NCBI RefSeq assembly: GCF_010974945.1
Contig: NZ_JAAIVB010000069.1
Span: 62,001 to 126,000 of the forward strand
Direction: 5' to 3'
Origin: Noviherbaspirillum galbum
Lineage (GTDB): Bacteria; Pseudomonadota; Gammaproteobacteria; Burkholderiales; Burkholderiaceae_D
Length of the DNA: 64,000 bases
The notes beneath the pieces are model-generated. The model searched no databases. It saw only the letters and a program-made list of their open reading frames with translations, and was not told the DNA's origin. The first letter of the stretch is position 1, and each line of letters opens with the position of its first letter. This document shows positions 25,318-34,352 of the stretch, piece by piece. The translations under genes were made by a program, and so were the position numbers.

Positions 25318-26770
25318 ATTTCACCTTTGCCGTCTTTCTTGCGGCTTTCTTGGCGACTGCCTTCTTTGCCGGCTTCGCAGCCGCTTTCTTCTCCGCGGCT
25401 TTGCCGGCACCCATCTTCTTTGCAGCGGGCTTGCTTGAGGTCGTCGCCGACGGCTTCGGCGCAGGGTTGACGGTTGCGATCTTCTTTGCGGCAGGGGTCT
25501 TTGCAGAGGTCGCTTTCGTGACCACTGCCTTTTTCGGCACGGCTTGTGCCGCAGGGGCGGCACTGGCAGCGGTCTTGGTGCGAGGAGGCGCCCCGCGTGG
25601 CTTGATCCTGAACTGAACCATCCACGCCTCCCCGCCCTCTGCTTGCTCCTTGTGCACTTTCTTCGTCAATGCGCGCACCAGGCGGTCGAGGTCGTACAGA
25701 TCGAAGATGTTGATCGGTTTGCGGTTCTGGACAAGCCACAGGCGCATCGTCGGATACATCCTGCCCGTGTAGTGGGCGATGGCCCTGATCGTGGAGAATT
25801 CATCGGGCATTTGCCACAGCTTCTTCCAGCGCTTGTAGACGGCGGCCATGTCATGCGTGAGCAGCCAGGTCATGTCCGGATCCTTGCGCATGCCTGAAAG
25901 CACCGTCTTGGCCCGTTTGGTCAGGGTGCGCGCCAAGTCATCGTCCTTGTGGGCGCCATAGAACAGCGACCGGACCATTTCAGGGCGCTCGTTCACCATT
26001 TCCGCGAACTTCGCAATGGGCACCTGGATCTTTTCCCGCATGTCGAACAATTGCTGTGCCGCCTCCGACACCGGCTTGGACGTGGTCCCATCCCGTCGCT
26101 GGAAATGGGGAATGGTAGCGGGATCGATTGGTTCGATCTTGAGGTCAGGGTTGATGAGTGATCTGGACACGGGATCTTCCATGGGTTCGGTTGGCATGCC
26201 GCGCTGAAGCGGGCGCGATTCCTTCAGCGGCCTGCCGGCGCGGCGGTATGCGGATTCGTCGCGTGGAATGTCCTGCGGCCAGCCAAACGCCGCCAGCTTC
26301 TGCTGCACCGCCAACCGGGCCTTGTGCGTGTCGAGGTCAATCTCGATCGTCGCATCCATGCTGTCGCTGACTGCGCCATTGGCTTCGATCAGACGGTGCA
26401 TCACCTCGTTGACGTCCTCATCGTCGCCCACGGCCAGCGTGGTTTCCCGCACGCCGTTGACCAGGCTGCGCGAACACAACTCGCTGCAGCGGTAGAGCAC
26501 GGAATACACATTGGCCGGGCTGTCGAGGATGGCAAGCATTTTTTCCTGAAAAACCATCCAGACATCCTGCTTGAGGTCATCCAGGTCAACGCCGAACTTG
26601 TCCGCATTGCGTGACAGGATCATCCGTACGCGCGGGCACCGATTATACGCGCCTGCCAGTTCATTGCGCCGGTTGAGCCACTGCGAAGGCTTGATTGAGG
26701 CGAGTGCTTTTTCCAGAAATCCGGCCTGCCGCACCGTCGGCGCGGGCATTTCAACGATATTTGTACTCAT
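25316..26770 (-). CDS. Sigma-factor-like DNA-binding protein with histone-H1-like tail
   Basis: 484 residues from the ATG at 26770. Residues 45-110 resemble sigma region 2: an Asp/Leu-rich helix (VDLDDLKQDVWMVFQEKM), then NVYSVLYRCSELCSRSLV in the place of the -10-recognition helix. Two helix-turn-helix-like stretches follow (FAEMVNERPEMVRSLFYG near 255; AIAHYTGRMYPTMRLWLV near 335). The last 85 residues are Lys/Ala/Pro repeats as in H1-like proteins. I see no clean region 4. It is single-gene and convergent with the relaxase candidate. It is the best local candidate to read the ATTATTTC promoters, but this is inference. Alternatives are a nucleoid protein or a partition-type regulator. Confidence 0.5.
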   Translation of the reverse strand: MSTNIVEMPAPTVRQAGFLEKALASIKPSQWLNRRNELAGAYNRCPRVRMILSRNADKFGVDLDDLKQDVWMVFQEKMLAILDSPANVYSVLYRCSELCSRSLVNGVRETTLAVGDDEDVNEVMHRLIEANGAVSDSMDATIEIDLDTHKARLAVQQKLAAFGWPQDIPRDESAYRRAGRPLKESRPLQRGMPTEPMEDPVSRSLINPDLKIEPIDPATIPHFQRRDGTTSKPVSEAAQQLFDMREKIQVPIAKFAEMVNERPEMVRSLFYGAHKDDDLARTLTKRAKTVLSGMRKDPDMTWLLTHDMAAVYKRWKKLWQMPDEFSTIRAIAHYTGRMYPTMRLWLVQNRKPINIFDLYDLDRLVRALTKKVHKEQAEGGEAWMVQFRIKPRGAPPRTKTAASAAPAAQAVPKKAVVTKATSAKTPAAKKIATVNPAPKPSATTSSKPAAKKMGAGKAAEKKAAAKPAKKAVAKKAARKTAKVK

Positions 26771-26824
26771 TTTCAATAAATTTTATTTTATGCGGAGTCC
26801 GAAGCGTCCCCGGCGAGACCAACC

Positions 26825-27760
26825 CTATTGCGTCAAGGTATTGAGTGGTACCCGATAATCTGTCCGGGGCATGGGTCGACCATATGATTTCAGCCACGCC
26901 ATGGCCATGTTCTTGGCGCTGTTCTGCTTGTCCCGAGGGAGCTTGGACATGGCTTCGTTAGCGAGCTTCTTGAACTGCGGGTTGTTTTCCGACGCGATGA
27001 GCAGCCATTTCGCGGCATTGACCGGATTCTTTTCGGTCAGGCCATGGTCGACCATCGACAGGCGCGACAGGATGTACATCGCATCGGTGCTGCCCATCTT
27101 GGCGGCGGCTTCGAGCTTGATCTGCGCCTCGAATGGGTTGGCCGCCACGCCAATGCCGTTGGCCAGCATGGCGCCGAGCTTGTAGAGTGCATACGGTTCC
27201 TTGTGCGCAGCCGCGGCCCGGTACCAGCGCGCTGACTCGGCCAGGTCCTGCGCCACGTTGCCGAACCCATACTCGAACAGGTTCGCCAGATTCATCGCGG
27301 CCGGCACGAACACCTTGGTTTCGTCACCGGCGGCGGCGGAAAACCACTTTGCCGCCTCGTGCGGATCGGACTCGACGCCATCATCGCCGTAGAGATAGAT
27401 CAGGCCCATGTTGTACGCCGCCAGCGGGTTGCCCGTGATGGCGGCTGAATCGGACGCAATCTTTGCCGCCTTGCGGTAGGCTTTCATCGCGATCTTGATG
27501 TCGCGCCCGGCCTTCGGCGCCTTGCCGGTGTGGTGCAGCCAGCCAAACTGCATCGCGCTCCAGCGGTCGCCGTCGTTGGCGCGGGAACGCAATTCCTCCA
27601 GCGCGGCCTCGCTTCCGGTGGCGGCGGCTCGGCTAAGGTCATAGGCGCGCTTCTGTCCGCCGTCCAGGAAGGGAATCGTCTGCGCGGTGCCAGGCGCCGC
27701 GAGACAGGCGCCAAGCAACCCAAGGAGCAGGATTCGCCGTTTCGTCAATCGCCCGAGCAT
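26825..27760 (-). CDS. Sel1-repeat protein, exported
   Basis: 311 residues with a signal sequence (RRILLLGLLGACLAAP); LGAC could be a lipobox, otherwise cleavage after TAQ. At least four Sel1-type repeats of about 36 residues are visible (AAYNMGLIYLYGDDGVESD, AMNLANLFEYGFGNVAQD, YALYKLGAMLANGIGVAANP, DAMYILSRL). Sel1 proteins are scaffolds. It is the last gene of the traC-traU transcription unit, overlapping the preceding gene by 16 nt with GGGGA upstream. A role in mating-channel assembly is inference. Confidence 0.7.
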   Translation of the reverse strand: MLGRLTKRRILLLGLLGACLAAPGTAQTIPFLDGGQKRAYDLSRAAATGSEAALEELRSRANDGDRWSAMQFGWLHHTGKAPKAGRDIKIAMKAYRKAAKIASDSAAITGNPLAAYNMGLIYLYGDDGVESDPHEAAKWFSAAAGDETKVFVPAAMNLANLFEYGFGNVAQDLAESARWYRAAAAHKEPYALYKLGAMLANGIGVAANPFEAQIKLEAAAKMGSTDAMYILSRLSMVDHGLTEKNPVNAAKWLLIASENNPQFKKLANEAMSKLPRDKQNSAKNMAMAWLKSYGRPMPRTDYRVPLNTLTQ

Positions 27761-28302
27761 TCATCCCCCACGCAGTAACCCCGGTCCACCGGCGCCATGC
27801 CCTGGCAATTCAGCTGCATGCCGGCTGCGCTGAGCTGGTTCATGATTGCAGGAGTGCAGGCGGTGGTAAATACGGCCTGCCCTTGCGACAGGCGCTGGAA
27901 TTCGTCGCGCTGCTCCTTTGTCCACTCCTTCTTTGGTGCGAGCCGCATCGGGTTGCTGATGTCGGCCGGCAACTGCGCCGGTGCCTGCATGGTCAAGGCT
28001 TCCAGATCGGGGTGGCGCTCATTGCTGCGGTTGGAGAACAGTTCCCCGGTCTGGCCGGAGACTTCGGCGCTGCGCGCGGCGGTTGCCGCGTTGCCCGACA
28101 TGGAAAAGCCCTCGGCCGTGCCCGTGATTGGCGGCGGCGGCTTCTTCTTGCGGTTGGGATCGGCCTTTTCCGCGTCGGTCAGCGGAATGGGCTCGAATCC
28201 ATACACGCGCGTTTCCTCATCGGTCCAGCCAATTCCCGCGTAACACGGGTGCATCAGATCCAGAGCGGCGCAAGCGACCAGGCAGGCAAGCACTCGGTGC
28301 AT
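27745..28302 (-). CDS. Exported cysteine-containing Tra-operon protein, unknown
   Basis: 185 residues with a Sec signal ending CYA. The body is Pro/Lys-rich in the middle and has four cysteines near the C-terminus (TACTP, LNCQG, GYCVGDEC), suggesting disulfides in the periplasm. This would suit the Dsb proteins of the same system. It lies between traU and the Sel1 gene where F plasmids carry trbC/traN, but it is far too short for TraN. I do not recognise it. Confidence 0.55.
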   Translation of the reverse strand: MHRVLACLVACAALDLMHPCYAGIGWTDEETRVYGFEPIPLTDAEKADPNRKKKPPPPITGTAEGFSMSGNAATAARSAEVSGQTGELFSNRSNERHPDLEALTMQAPAQLPADISNPMRLAPKKEWTKEQRDEFQRLSQGQAVFTTACTPAIMNQLSAAGMQLNCQGMAPVDRGYCVGDECSGD

Positions 28303-28327
28303 ATTTTTCCTCTTTGCAAATGTTCGG

Positions 28328-29515
28328 TTACAACAGGCAGCAGTCCACCCAGCGCCAGATCAGGTAGGCCTGGTCCTCGCCGGTGATCTGCTGCTTGCGA
28401 TGCGGCCCCCACTTCGCGTCGGACTCGCCTACGCGGTGCGCGCAGCGCGACAGCAGCATGCCGATCGGCGACGATTCGATCATGCCGCCCGACGGCGCCG
28501 TCACGGTGGCAACCCCTACCCCGCTTTCCGGGACCGGGAATAGCTGTGCCATCTTGAACTCGGATTTCTGCACGTAGGGGGTGTAATGCGGCGAGCACCC
28601 GCCCTGGGCGACGCTATTGCCCATGGTCGTGATGCCGTACTTGGAAAACATGCCGCCGGTCAAGCGCGAGATTGCACCCATTGTGAACATGGCCCGCGCC
28701 GCGATGAGCGACGATCCCGTGACCACGTTTTGCGTGCCATAGGAGCCCGTCAGCGGGTAGGTGCGGCCCCAGCATCCCATGCTCCAGAACAGGAAATCGT
28801 CCAGGCCGGTGCCGAACCCGGTGGTCGCGGCCGCACAGGACGCCGCGCCCGTCAGGGCGGAAAGCGGCGTGGCGAACGCAAACGCCTCCGGAAACAGCAG
28901 GTTAGACAGGTCGGCCCGTGTCCAGAACGGCAGGAGCAGCGAGCTCATCAGCGATTCGTACGATGGCCCCAGCGCTGCGCACTGGGCCATGCCAAGCATC
29001 GCGGCAAAGACCGGCCCGAGCGGGAAGTCGTACATCATGAAATGGCGGAAGCCGCCGCCCGGCTCGCCGCCCGTGTTCTTGGCGGACTCGCCGCCGAAGC
29101 GGCTCAGCGGCGCCACCGCCTCGCCAAAACTCAGCCCCTCGAGCATGACCACGCACCCCGGCGCGCGCGTGGCTTCGATCACCTGGATCGGTATCCATGC
29201 TCCGCGCAGAAAGCCTGGGACCGGCACGCATACCCCAAGAAAGCACTCCCAGCAGAAACAGCCGCCCGGCGGGAAGCTGTAGCTGGCTGCCGCCGGCGGC
29301 GGCGGCACATCGGTGACATAGGGCACGTCATACATCCCCATGAGCCGGATCGGGAACATGCTGTCGTAGCAGAAGTCCGTGAACAGACCGGCCGGATTGG
29401 CGCTGCTGCAGCCAAGCACCGGCGTGGGTGTCGGCGCCTGCGCCTGCGCCGAGGGGGACGTCAGAGCGGCGCATACCACGAACGCGGCGAGGAAAAGGCG
29501 AAGAAGGTGCTTCAC
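28328..29515 (-). CDS. traU: TraU, mating-pair/pilus assembly protein
   Basis: 395 residues from the GTG at 29515, which has GGAGG 6 nt upstream and immediately begins a Sec signal (VKHLLRLFLAAFVVCAALTS). The upstream extension of the open frame is unstructured and rejected. The mature part is Cys-rich (CFCWECFLGVC, GCWGR, CCLL at the end), contains the aromatic and Gly patterns of TraU, and is periplasmic in F systems. It overlaps trbC-traW by 4 nt. Confidence 0.8.
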   Translation of the reverse strand: MKHLLRLFLAAFVVCAALTSPSAQAQAPTPTPVLGCSSANPAGLFTDFCYDSMFPIRLMGMYDVPYVTDVPPPPAAASYSFPPGGCFCWECFLGVCVPVPGFLRGAWIPIQVIEATRAPGCVVMLEGLSFGEAVAPLSRFGGESAKNTGGEPGGGFRHFMMYDFPLGPVFAAMLGMAQCAALGPSYESLMSSLLLPFWTRADLSNLLFPEAFAFATPLSALTGAASCAAATTGFGTGLDDFLFWSMGCWGRTYPLTGSYGTQNVVTGSSLIAARAMFTMGAISRLTGGMFSKYGITTMGNSVAQGGCSPHYTPYVQKSEFKMAQLFPVPESGVGVATVTAPSGGMIESSPIGMLLSRCAHRVGESDAKWGPHRKQQITGEDQAYLIWRWVDCCLL

Positions 29516-30678
29516 TGGAAGCCTCCTTCCACGCGCGGCGCAAATGTTTGCACCAGCAATTGCTGCTTGTCCGCGGTCAGCAGCGCCGGCACTGCGTGCA
29601 GCTGGAAGCGCGCCACCGATACCGGATCGAGCATGACCACCTTCACGCCGAGTTCCCGGATGCCCTGTTCCTCGTAGCGCGACACCATGACGATGCCTGC
29701 CGGCCATTTCTGCAGCCAAGTCTTGACCATCTTGCGCTGGCGGGCGTCGGCGGGGTCCAGCACCATGATTGCGCCGCCGGGCACCTGCGCGCGCTCGAGC
29801 GGGTTGATGCGCGTGCCGGCCTTGACCACGATCTTGTTGTCCTGCCCGCGCACGTCCTGGGGAAAGGTGATCGACAGGTCCACGTAATAGCGCTCGTCCG
29901 ACAGCGAATAGGGAAGCTGATGGCCGGTCTCGATCTTCTTTTGCATGTCAGTGGCGAGCTCGCGCTGCCAGGCCTGCCAGTCGTGGGTAGCCACGGCCTG
30001 CTTCATCCGCTGGGCAATATCCTCCTCGGCAACCGGCCACATCGTGCCGATCTGGTGATTGGCCCGGCCCGCCTGGATTTCCTTCATCGCCATCGCGATG
30101 GACGGCGCCCCATTGACCTGGTACCACTGCTTCTTGTGCTGGCCGAACACCACCGGCACCGCGCCAATCCTGTAGTTCGCGAAGGCCTGCGGCAGGATGA
30201 ACACGTTCGGCGTCTGGCGCACATCCTTCGCCGGCACCAAGTCGACGATCCGCTTCAAGGTGTCCTTCATGTCATTGTTGAACGTGCCGCGAAGCAAGAA
30301 AACCACGTCCTTCTTGCCGGCGCCTTCCTGCAGCAGGTAGCGCAGTTCGTCATTGGGCATGCCCAGGCTGATGAATACGATGGACAGGGCGTTCCTGATC
30401 TGCTCGCCGGTCGGATTGCCGTCCGGTGCAGTCTGCGGCGCCATGCCCATGGCGGTGATGGCTTCCTTGGCCGCGCGCGGGTCGTGCGCGGACTCCTGCT
30501 GTTTCTTCAGGAAATCCATCAACCCCTGATCGGCGGCATTGCCGCTTCCGGAGCGGTAGGTCTCCAGTTGCGCCTTGTGCTGGCGGATGGTGCTCATCAG
30601 GTCGGTGTCTACCGTCTGCGCCAGCGCGGGAATGGCTACCAGCAGCGCGCTACAGAACCCAAAGCATTTTTGCAACAA
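29512..30678 (-). CDS. TrbC-TraW fusion, pilus assembly protein
   Basis: 388 residues from a TTG at 30678, chosen because AGGGGA lies upstream; it begins an export signal ending ALA. The N-terminal half has the TrbC pattern (LSIVFISLGMPNDELRYLL, VVFLLRGTF, VPVVFG). The C-terminal half has the TraW pattern (YYVDLSITF, KAGTRINPLERAQVPGG, VMLDPVSV). In F these are separate periplasmic proteins; fused versions occur in other F-type systems. The order here is TrbC then TraW. It overlaps the peptidase gene by 29 nt. Confidence 0.78.
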   Translation of the reverse strand: MLQKCFGFCSALLVAIPALAQTVDTDLMSTIRQHKAQLETYRSGSGNAADQGLMDFLKKQQESAHDPRAAKEAITAMGMAPQTAPDGNPTGEQIRNALSIVFISLGMPNDELRYLLQEGAGKKDVVFLLRGTFNNDMKDTLKRIVDLVPAKDVRQTPNVFILPQAFANYRIGAVPVVFGQHKKQWYQVNGAPSIAMAMKEIQAGRANHQIGTMWPVAEEDIAQRMKQAVATHDWQAWQRELATDMQKKIETGHQLPYSLSDERYYVDLSITFPQDVRGQDNKIVVKAGTRINPLERAQVPGGAIMVLDPADARQRKMVKTWLQKWPAGIVMVSRYEEQGIRELGVKVVMLDPVSVARFQLHAVPALLTADKQQLLVQTFAPRVEGGFQ

Positions 30679-31180
30679 TCTGATCCCCTTTGATCAATCC
30701 CCAGTAGCGTGAGTCGTAGGAGCGGTACTCACTGCCGAACATGAAATATTCGTTTTTGCCGACCGTGTAATGCGTATCCCATGCCGTGACGGGCTTGTTC
30801 AATGTCCGCGCCCCATAGCGCACATCGCCCAACACATTCCCATTGACGCGGACCACGCCCTGCGCAATATCGACGACATCCCCCTCCCGGGCGGCGGCAA
30901 TCTTGACCACCACCGAGCCGTCCTTCATGGGCGGGATGCCCTTGACCCGGAACGCCACCAGTTCCCCGCGCGCGATCTCGCCAGTGTCATAGGTACCGGC
31001 ATACAGCCCCCACGGCAGGCAGGCAATGCGTTGCTGATCGAAAAACAGCGAACCGTGCTTCTTGACTTCCGCCAGCCCGGCGCCGGCCGCGACATACAGC
31101 AGCGGCGCGGCCAAGAGGACGGCCAGCGCGAGCCGTCTGTTGCGCGGCGGCAGGCTAGTCCAGTTTCGAGCCGGGTTCAT
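30650..31180 (-). CDS. S26-family signal peptidase of the transfer system
   Basis: 176 residues from the ATG at 31180. A single N-terminal membrane helix (LALAVLLAAPLLYVAAGAG) precedes a LepB/TraF-type domain. The catalytic Lys region is present (VVVKIAAAREGDVV), as is the C-terminal box (FMFGSEYRSYDSRYWG). In RP4 TraF-type enzymes the nucleophile is the Ser before LP.GLY. Here the corresponding residue is Cys (IACLPWGLYAG). It presumably processes the TraA pilin or other exported Tra proteins. Confidence 0.72.
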   Translation of the reverse strand: MNPARNWTSLPPRNRRLALAVLLAAPLLYVAAGAGLAEVKKHGSLFFDQQRIACLPWGLYAGTYDTGEIARGELVAFRVKGIPPMKDGSVVVKIAAAREGDVVDIAQGVVRVNGNVLGDVRYGARTLNKPVTAWDTHYTVGKNEYFMFGSEYRSYDSRYWGLIKGDQIVAKMLWVL

Positions 31181-31736
31181 TGGCGGCCTTGCCGGTGGGA
31201 GCGGGAACGGGCGACATGGCTGCCGGATCCGGGCGGGGCGTCTTGCGGGTGGCAGGCTGGGACAGGTCCAAGCCGATCGCGCGGGCGACATCGGCGGTGA
31301 TGTCCTTGGCGTCGTTGGCCAATACGACGGCATCGCGGCGCACCAGCAGGCATCCCCCGGCGAGCTTGGCGACTTCCGCGTCCAGCGTACTGACTTTGGC
31401 GCGATAAGTGGCGTCAGCGGCGTCCAGGCTGGACGATGCCGTCTTGTCCATCATGTCGGAGATCATGAACCGCGTCAGCTTCGGCATGTCGATCGTGCGC
31501 ATGCAGGTTGGGCCCGTCGAGCCGGCCGCCCACGCCTTGTACCCCGTCAAGCCGGCAATGACCAACGCCGCCGTTGCCATCGCCAGCGTCAGATAGCCAC
31601 CATCGCCGGACGACTGCTTGGCGGGTGCTGCGGGAAGTGCCGGTGCGGCAGCCGCAGCAGCGATGGCAGGTGTCGCCTCGGAAGGTGCCGATGGCTGCAC
31701 AAGTGAGGTTTGCGGTTGGGACGGCGTGTCGCTCAT
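31155..31736 (-). CDS. trbI: TrbI-like inner-membrane protein
   Basis: 193 residues from the ATG at 31736 (AAGGAAC upstream). A Pro/Ala-rich cytoplasmic N-terminus leads to one membrane helix (YLTLAMATAALVIAGLTGYK), and then to TCMRTIDMPKLTRFMISDMM. This last segment resembles the TrbI motif in which an Asp-Met follows the membrane segment. The position directly after traC and before the peptidase/traW matches F. TrbI influences pilus retraction and length in F. Confidence 0.65.
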   Translation of the reverse strand: MSDTPSQPQTSLVQPSAPSEATPAIAAAAAAPALPAAPAKQSSGDGGYLTLAMATAALVIAGLTGYKAWAAGSTGPTCMRTIDMPKLTRFMISDMMDKTASSSLDAADATYRAKVSTLDAEVAKLAGGCLLVRRDAVVLANDAKDITADVARAIGLDLSQPATRKTPRPDPAAMSPVPAPTGKAANEPGSKLD

Positions 31737-31749
31737 GCGTGTTCCTTTC

Positions 31750-34197
31750 TTAAACGGATTCTGTGGCGCGGATGGCCGCGGTCTCGGCATCCACAAACTG
31801 GCGGACCGCTTCGATCACGTCGTCGCCCCGGTCGAGCGCGTCGAGGATCTGCTGGCGTTCCTGTCCTTCTGTCGAGAAAAGCACCTGGTTAAAGCGCGGC
31901 TCCATCAGGCGTGCCACGCCGGATCCACCCGGTGTCTTGAAGTGCAGTTCGGAATACCCGGCTTTTCCCTTGACGGTATGCAGGCCGCTCAATTGCGCCG
32001 CCTCGTAGTCGTCCATTTCCGTCCATTCCTGCTTGCGCGCGGCCGAGATTGCCTCGACGTTCTGCTCCATGACGATGCGGGTATCGGACGACGCGGCAAT
32101 GGACTGCCCGTGCTTGCTGCCATAAAGCTGGGACAGGCTTTGCAGGATCAACCCGACCGAGCCGGATTCCTTGCGCACCTTCGAGTAAAGCGCGGCCAGG
32201 AACGCCGAGAATCCCTCGTCGCGCATCAGGTCGCCGCCCTCTTCCACGATCAGCATTTTCCGAACGGCGGTGTCCTTCTGGTACATCATGGCCTCGACCT
32301 TGATCATCACTAGCTGCTGGATGACCTGTTGCAAGTGCGGTTTGGTATCGAGGCCTGCCATTTCGATGGTGGTCAGCTGCGCATTGGGACTGAAAGAGTT
32401 CGGGCCGCGGAACCAACTACCGTAAGGCCCCTGATTGGTGAACGAATAGAGTCGTTTTGCCAGTTCCTTGGACTGTGCGTCGTCCGCCTGCCGGTTGAGG
32501 TACTCCCACAGATGGGTGATCTCCAGCGCCCGGCCCTTCGTGCGGTAGACGCTCTTGATCGCCTCGGTCAACCGGGTATTTTCCGCGTCGGTGGTCGGAT
32601 GGGTCGGGTTGCACATTTTCGACAGCAGCCGCACCAGCACGCCGATGCTCTCGTCGATGTTGTAGACCTCGGAGAAAGGGTTCAGGCTGCAGAAGACCTC
32701 GTCGGTGAACTCAATGTATTCCCCGCCGTGGGCGCGGGTGAATTTCGCGTGGCTGCGCCGCTTGTCGACAATCCAGATTTGCGTCCCCAAGGCGAGGTAG
32801 TCCTGAATCATCCGCTGGACCGCAAACGATTTGCCTGCGCCGGATTTGGCGGTGAGCGTCCAGTTATAGTTGACGTTGTAGGGCGAGAACAGGTCGTAGC
32901 TGAAGGTGCGGCCGCGTCGCGTGACCAGCAGGTGCGCGTCGCCATAGCCCCGCCACTCGTCAATGACCGGCAAGAACCGCGCCGCCTGGCTCGATGCCAT
33001 CGTCTTGAAGCGATGGGTATTGCGCACGCTCGCCACCGTCGGGCATAGCGGCATCGCGTTGTAGATGCTTGGCCAGACGATGAAGCGCTCCGGGCGCATG
33101 TCGAAGTCGAATGTCTGGTACATGGCCGACAGGTCCTTCATGCGCTTTTTCAGCGCGCGCGGATCCTTGCTGAAGACAGTCACCGTCGTATTGATCTCGA
33201 CAATGTTGTTGCCTTCATCCACCGCGCCAAGGAGTACGTCAAAGCCTTCCTTCTTGGTGCGCAGCGACGGCACCCATTTCATCATCTGGCCGTACGCTTG
33301 TTGCGTGACCAGGACGCTCTTGGCGCGCATCTTGCCGATCTTGGCGTTCTGATCGGGGAAGTGGATAGTGGTCGTCAGGGCATAGGGCATGTTGATCTGC
33401 GTGCCCATGCCGTCCGGCGTGCCGCGCATCAGGTCCATCACGGCAATCGAGGCACGCTTGGGATAGCGTTTGACGGTCAGGACGCCCATGTGCTGCCGGC
33501 CGCCATCGCCATTGGCGTCCACGCGAACGGAATCGGCGCGCACCTTGATGCGTGCCCCCGGCGCGGCAAGCTGGTCACGCAACAATTCATTGTCGTCGTA
33601 GCCGACCTCCCATGTGCCATACATATTGAGGTAGCGCCGCATCAGCGCGAGGTAGCCCTCGATGCCAAGAACCGTCATGCGCATGGAAGCGGCTTCGTAC
33701 ATCGCCATGACGCGGTCGCGCAGTTCACGGAAATCCTTGAGCTCGTCTTCGCGGGGCACCGGAAAACCCTTGATCGGCACCTTGATGGCGACGTAGTGCA
33801 GCGTGTCCATGATGGTGGTGCGCACGCCGCTGGTAATGGCGCGGGTGGCGGCGCGTTCGATGAAGTCGGCGCGCTCGAAACACGCCTGCCCGGCGATGGG
33901 ATTGCCGCCTTCGGCGTACATGCGCGCCGCGCGGTAGGGTTCGAGTGCATTATGCAGGTCGGGGATGCCCAACTGGATGTCCTGCAAAAAGGTGCCCGGC
34001 GGGTATGGCTCCGCCAGCAGGTTGTCCAGCATCTTCTGGGTTTTTTCGTTGGCGCCCGTCAGGAAATTCCCGGCCAATACCGAACCGATATGGCCGTCCT
34101 CGAAGAAAAAGATATCGCGGTCGACCGCAAGGCAATTGAACAGGTCGGCAACCTTCCGGCGCTCCAGCATTGCCTCAATTCGCTGCATGACACCCAT
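31750..34197 (-). CDS. traC: TraC, conjugation ATPase (VirB4 family)
   Basis: 815 residues. Walker A (TAKSGAGKSFAV) lies near residue 450 and Walker B (KMLIVEEGGDLM) near 647. The N-terminal domain contains the VirB4/TraC patterns and the end is the RecA-like C-terminal segment. TraC energises pilus assembly at the inner membrane. It is the first gene of the traC-trbI-peptidase-trbC/traW-traU-Sel1 unit and has its own shared-box promoter 30 bp upstream. Confidence 0.9.
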   Translation of the reverse strand: MGVMQRIEAMLERRKVADLFNCLAVDRDIFFFEDGHIGSVLAGNFLTGANEKTQKMLDNLLAEPYPPGTFLQDIQLGIPDLHNALEPYRAARMYAEGGNPIAGQACFERADFIERAATRAITSGVRTTIMDTLHYVAIKVPIKGFPVPREDELKDFRELRDRVMAMYEAASMRMTVLGIEGYLALMRRYLNMYGTWEVGYDDNELLRDQLAAPGARIKVRADSVRVDANGDGGRQHMGVLTVKRYPKRASIAVMDLMRGTPDGMGTQINMPYALTTTIHFPDQNAKIGKMRAKSVLVTQQAYGQMMKWVPSLRTKKEGFDVLLGAVDEGNNIVEINTTVTVFSKDPRALKKRMKDLSAMYQTFDFDMRPERFIVWPSIYNAMPLCPTVASVRNTHRFKTMASSQAARFLPVIDEWRGYGDAHLLVTRRGRTFSYDLFSPYNVNYNWTLTAKSGAGKSFAVQRMIQDYLALGTQIWIVDKRRSHAKFTRAHGGEYIEFTDEVFCSLNPFSEVYNIDESIGVLVRLLSKMCNPTHPTTDAENTRLTEAIKSVYRTKGRALEITHLWEYLNRQADDAQSKELAKRLYSFTNQGPYGSWFRGPNSFSPNAQLTTIEMAGLDTKPHLQQVIQQLVMIKVEAMMYQKDTAVRKMLIVEEGGDLMRDEGFSAFLAALYSKVRKESGSVGLILQSLSQLYGSKHGQSIAASSDTRIVMEQNVEAISAARKQEWTEMDDYEAAQLSGLHTVKGKAGYSELHFKTPGGSGVARLMEPRFNQVLFSTEGQERQQILDALDRGDDVIEAVRQFVDAETAAIRATESV

Positions 34198-34228
34198 AAC
34201 GCATCCTCTGAATCAAACGAATGCGATG

Positions 34229-34259
34229 AGCCTAGCATCAAACAAAAAATTGAAATAAT
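34229..34259 (-). promoter_or_regulatory. Shared-box promoter of the traC unit
   Basis: On the minus strand ATTATTTC (34259-34252), 17 nt, TAGGCT (34234-34229). Predicted start near 34222, 25 nt from the traC ATG. It lies just past the traA terminator. Confidence 0.7.
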
Positions 34260-34285
34260 CTTTTTTTCACAAAATGCGACGGGCA

Positions 34286-34309
34286 GAAAAAAGCCGCCCG
34301 AAGGCGGCT
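34286..34309 (-). terminator. Terminator of the traA unit
   Basis: On the minus strand AGCCGCC (34309-34303) pairs with GGCGGCT (34298-34292) around a TTCG loop, followed by a T run to 34286. It separates traA from traC. Confidence 0.85.
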
Positions 34310-34352
34310 CGAAACCCGTTGAAGGGGTGAGGAGACAAAAGGAGCAGGAACG

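Noticed and set aside
27745-28302. TraN assignment for the cysteine-containing protein
   Set aside because: TraN is several hundred residues long with many more cysteines; size and pattern do not fit.
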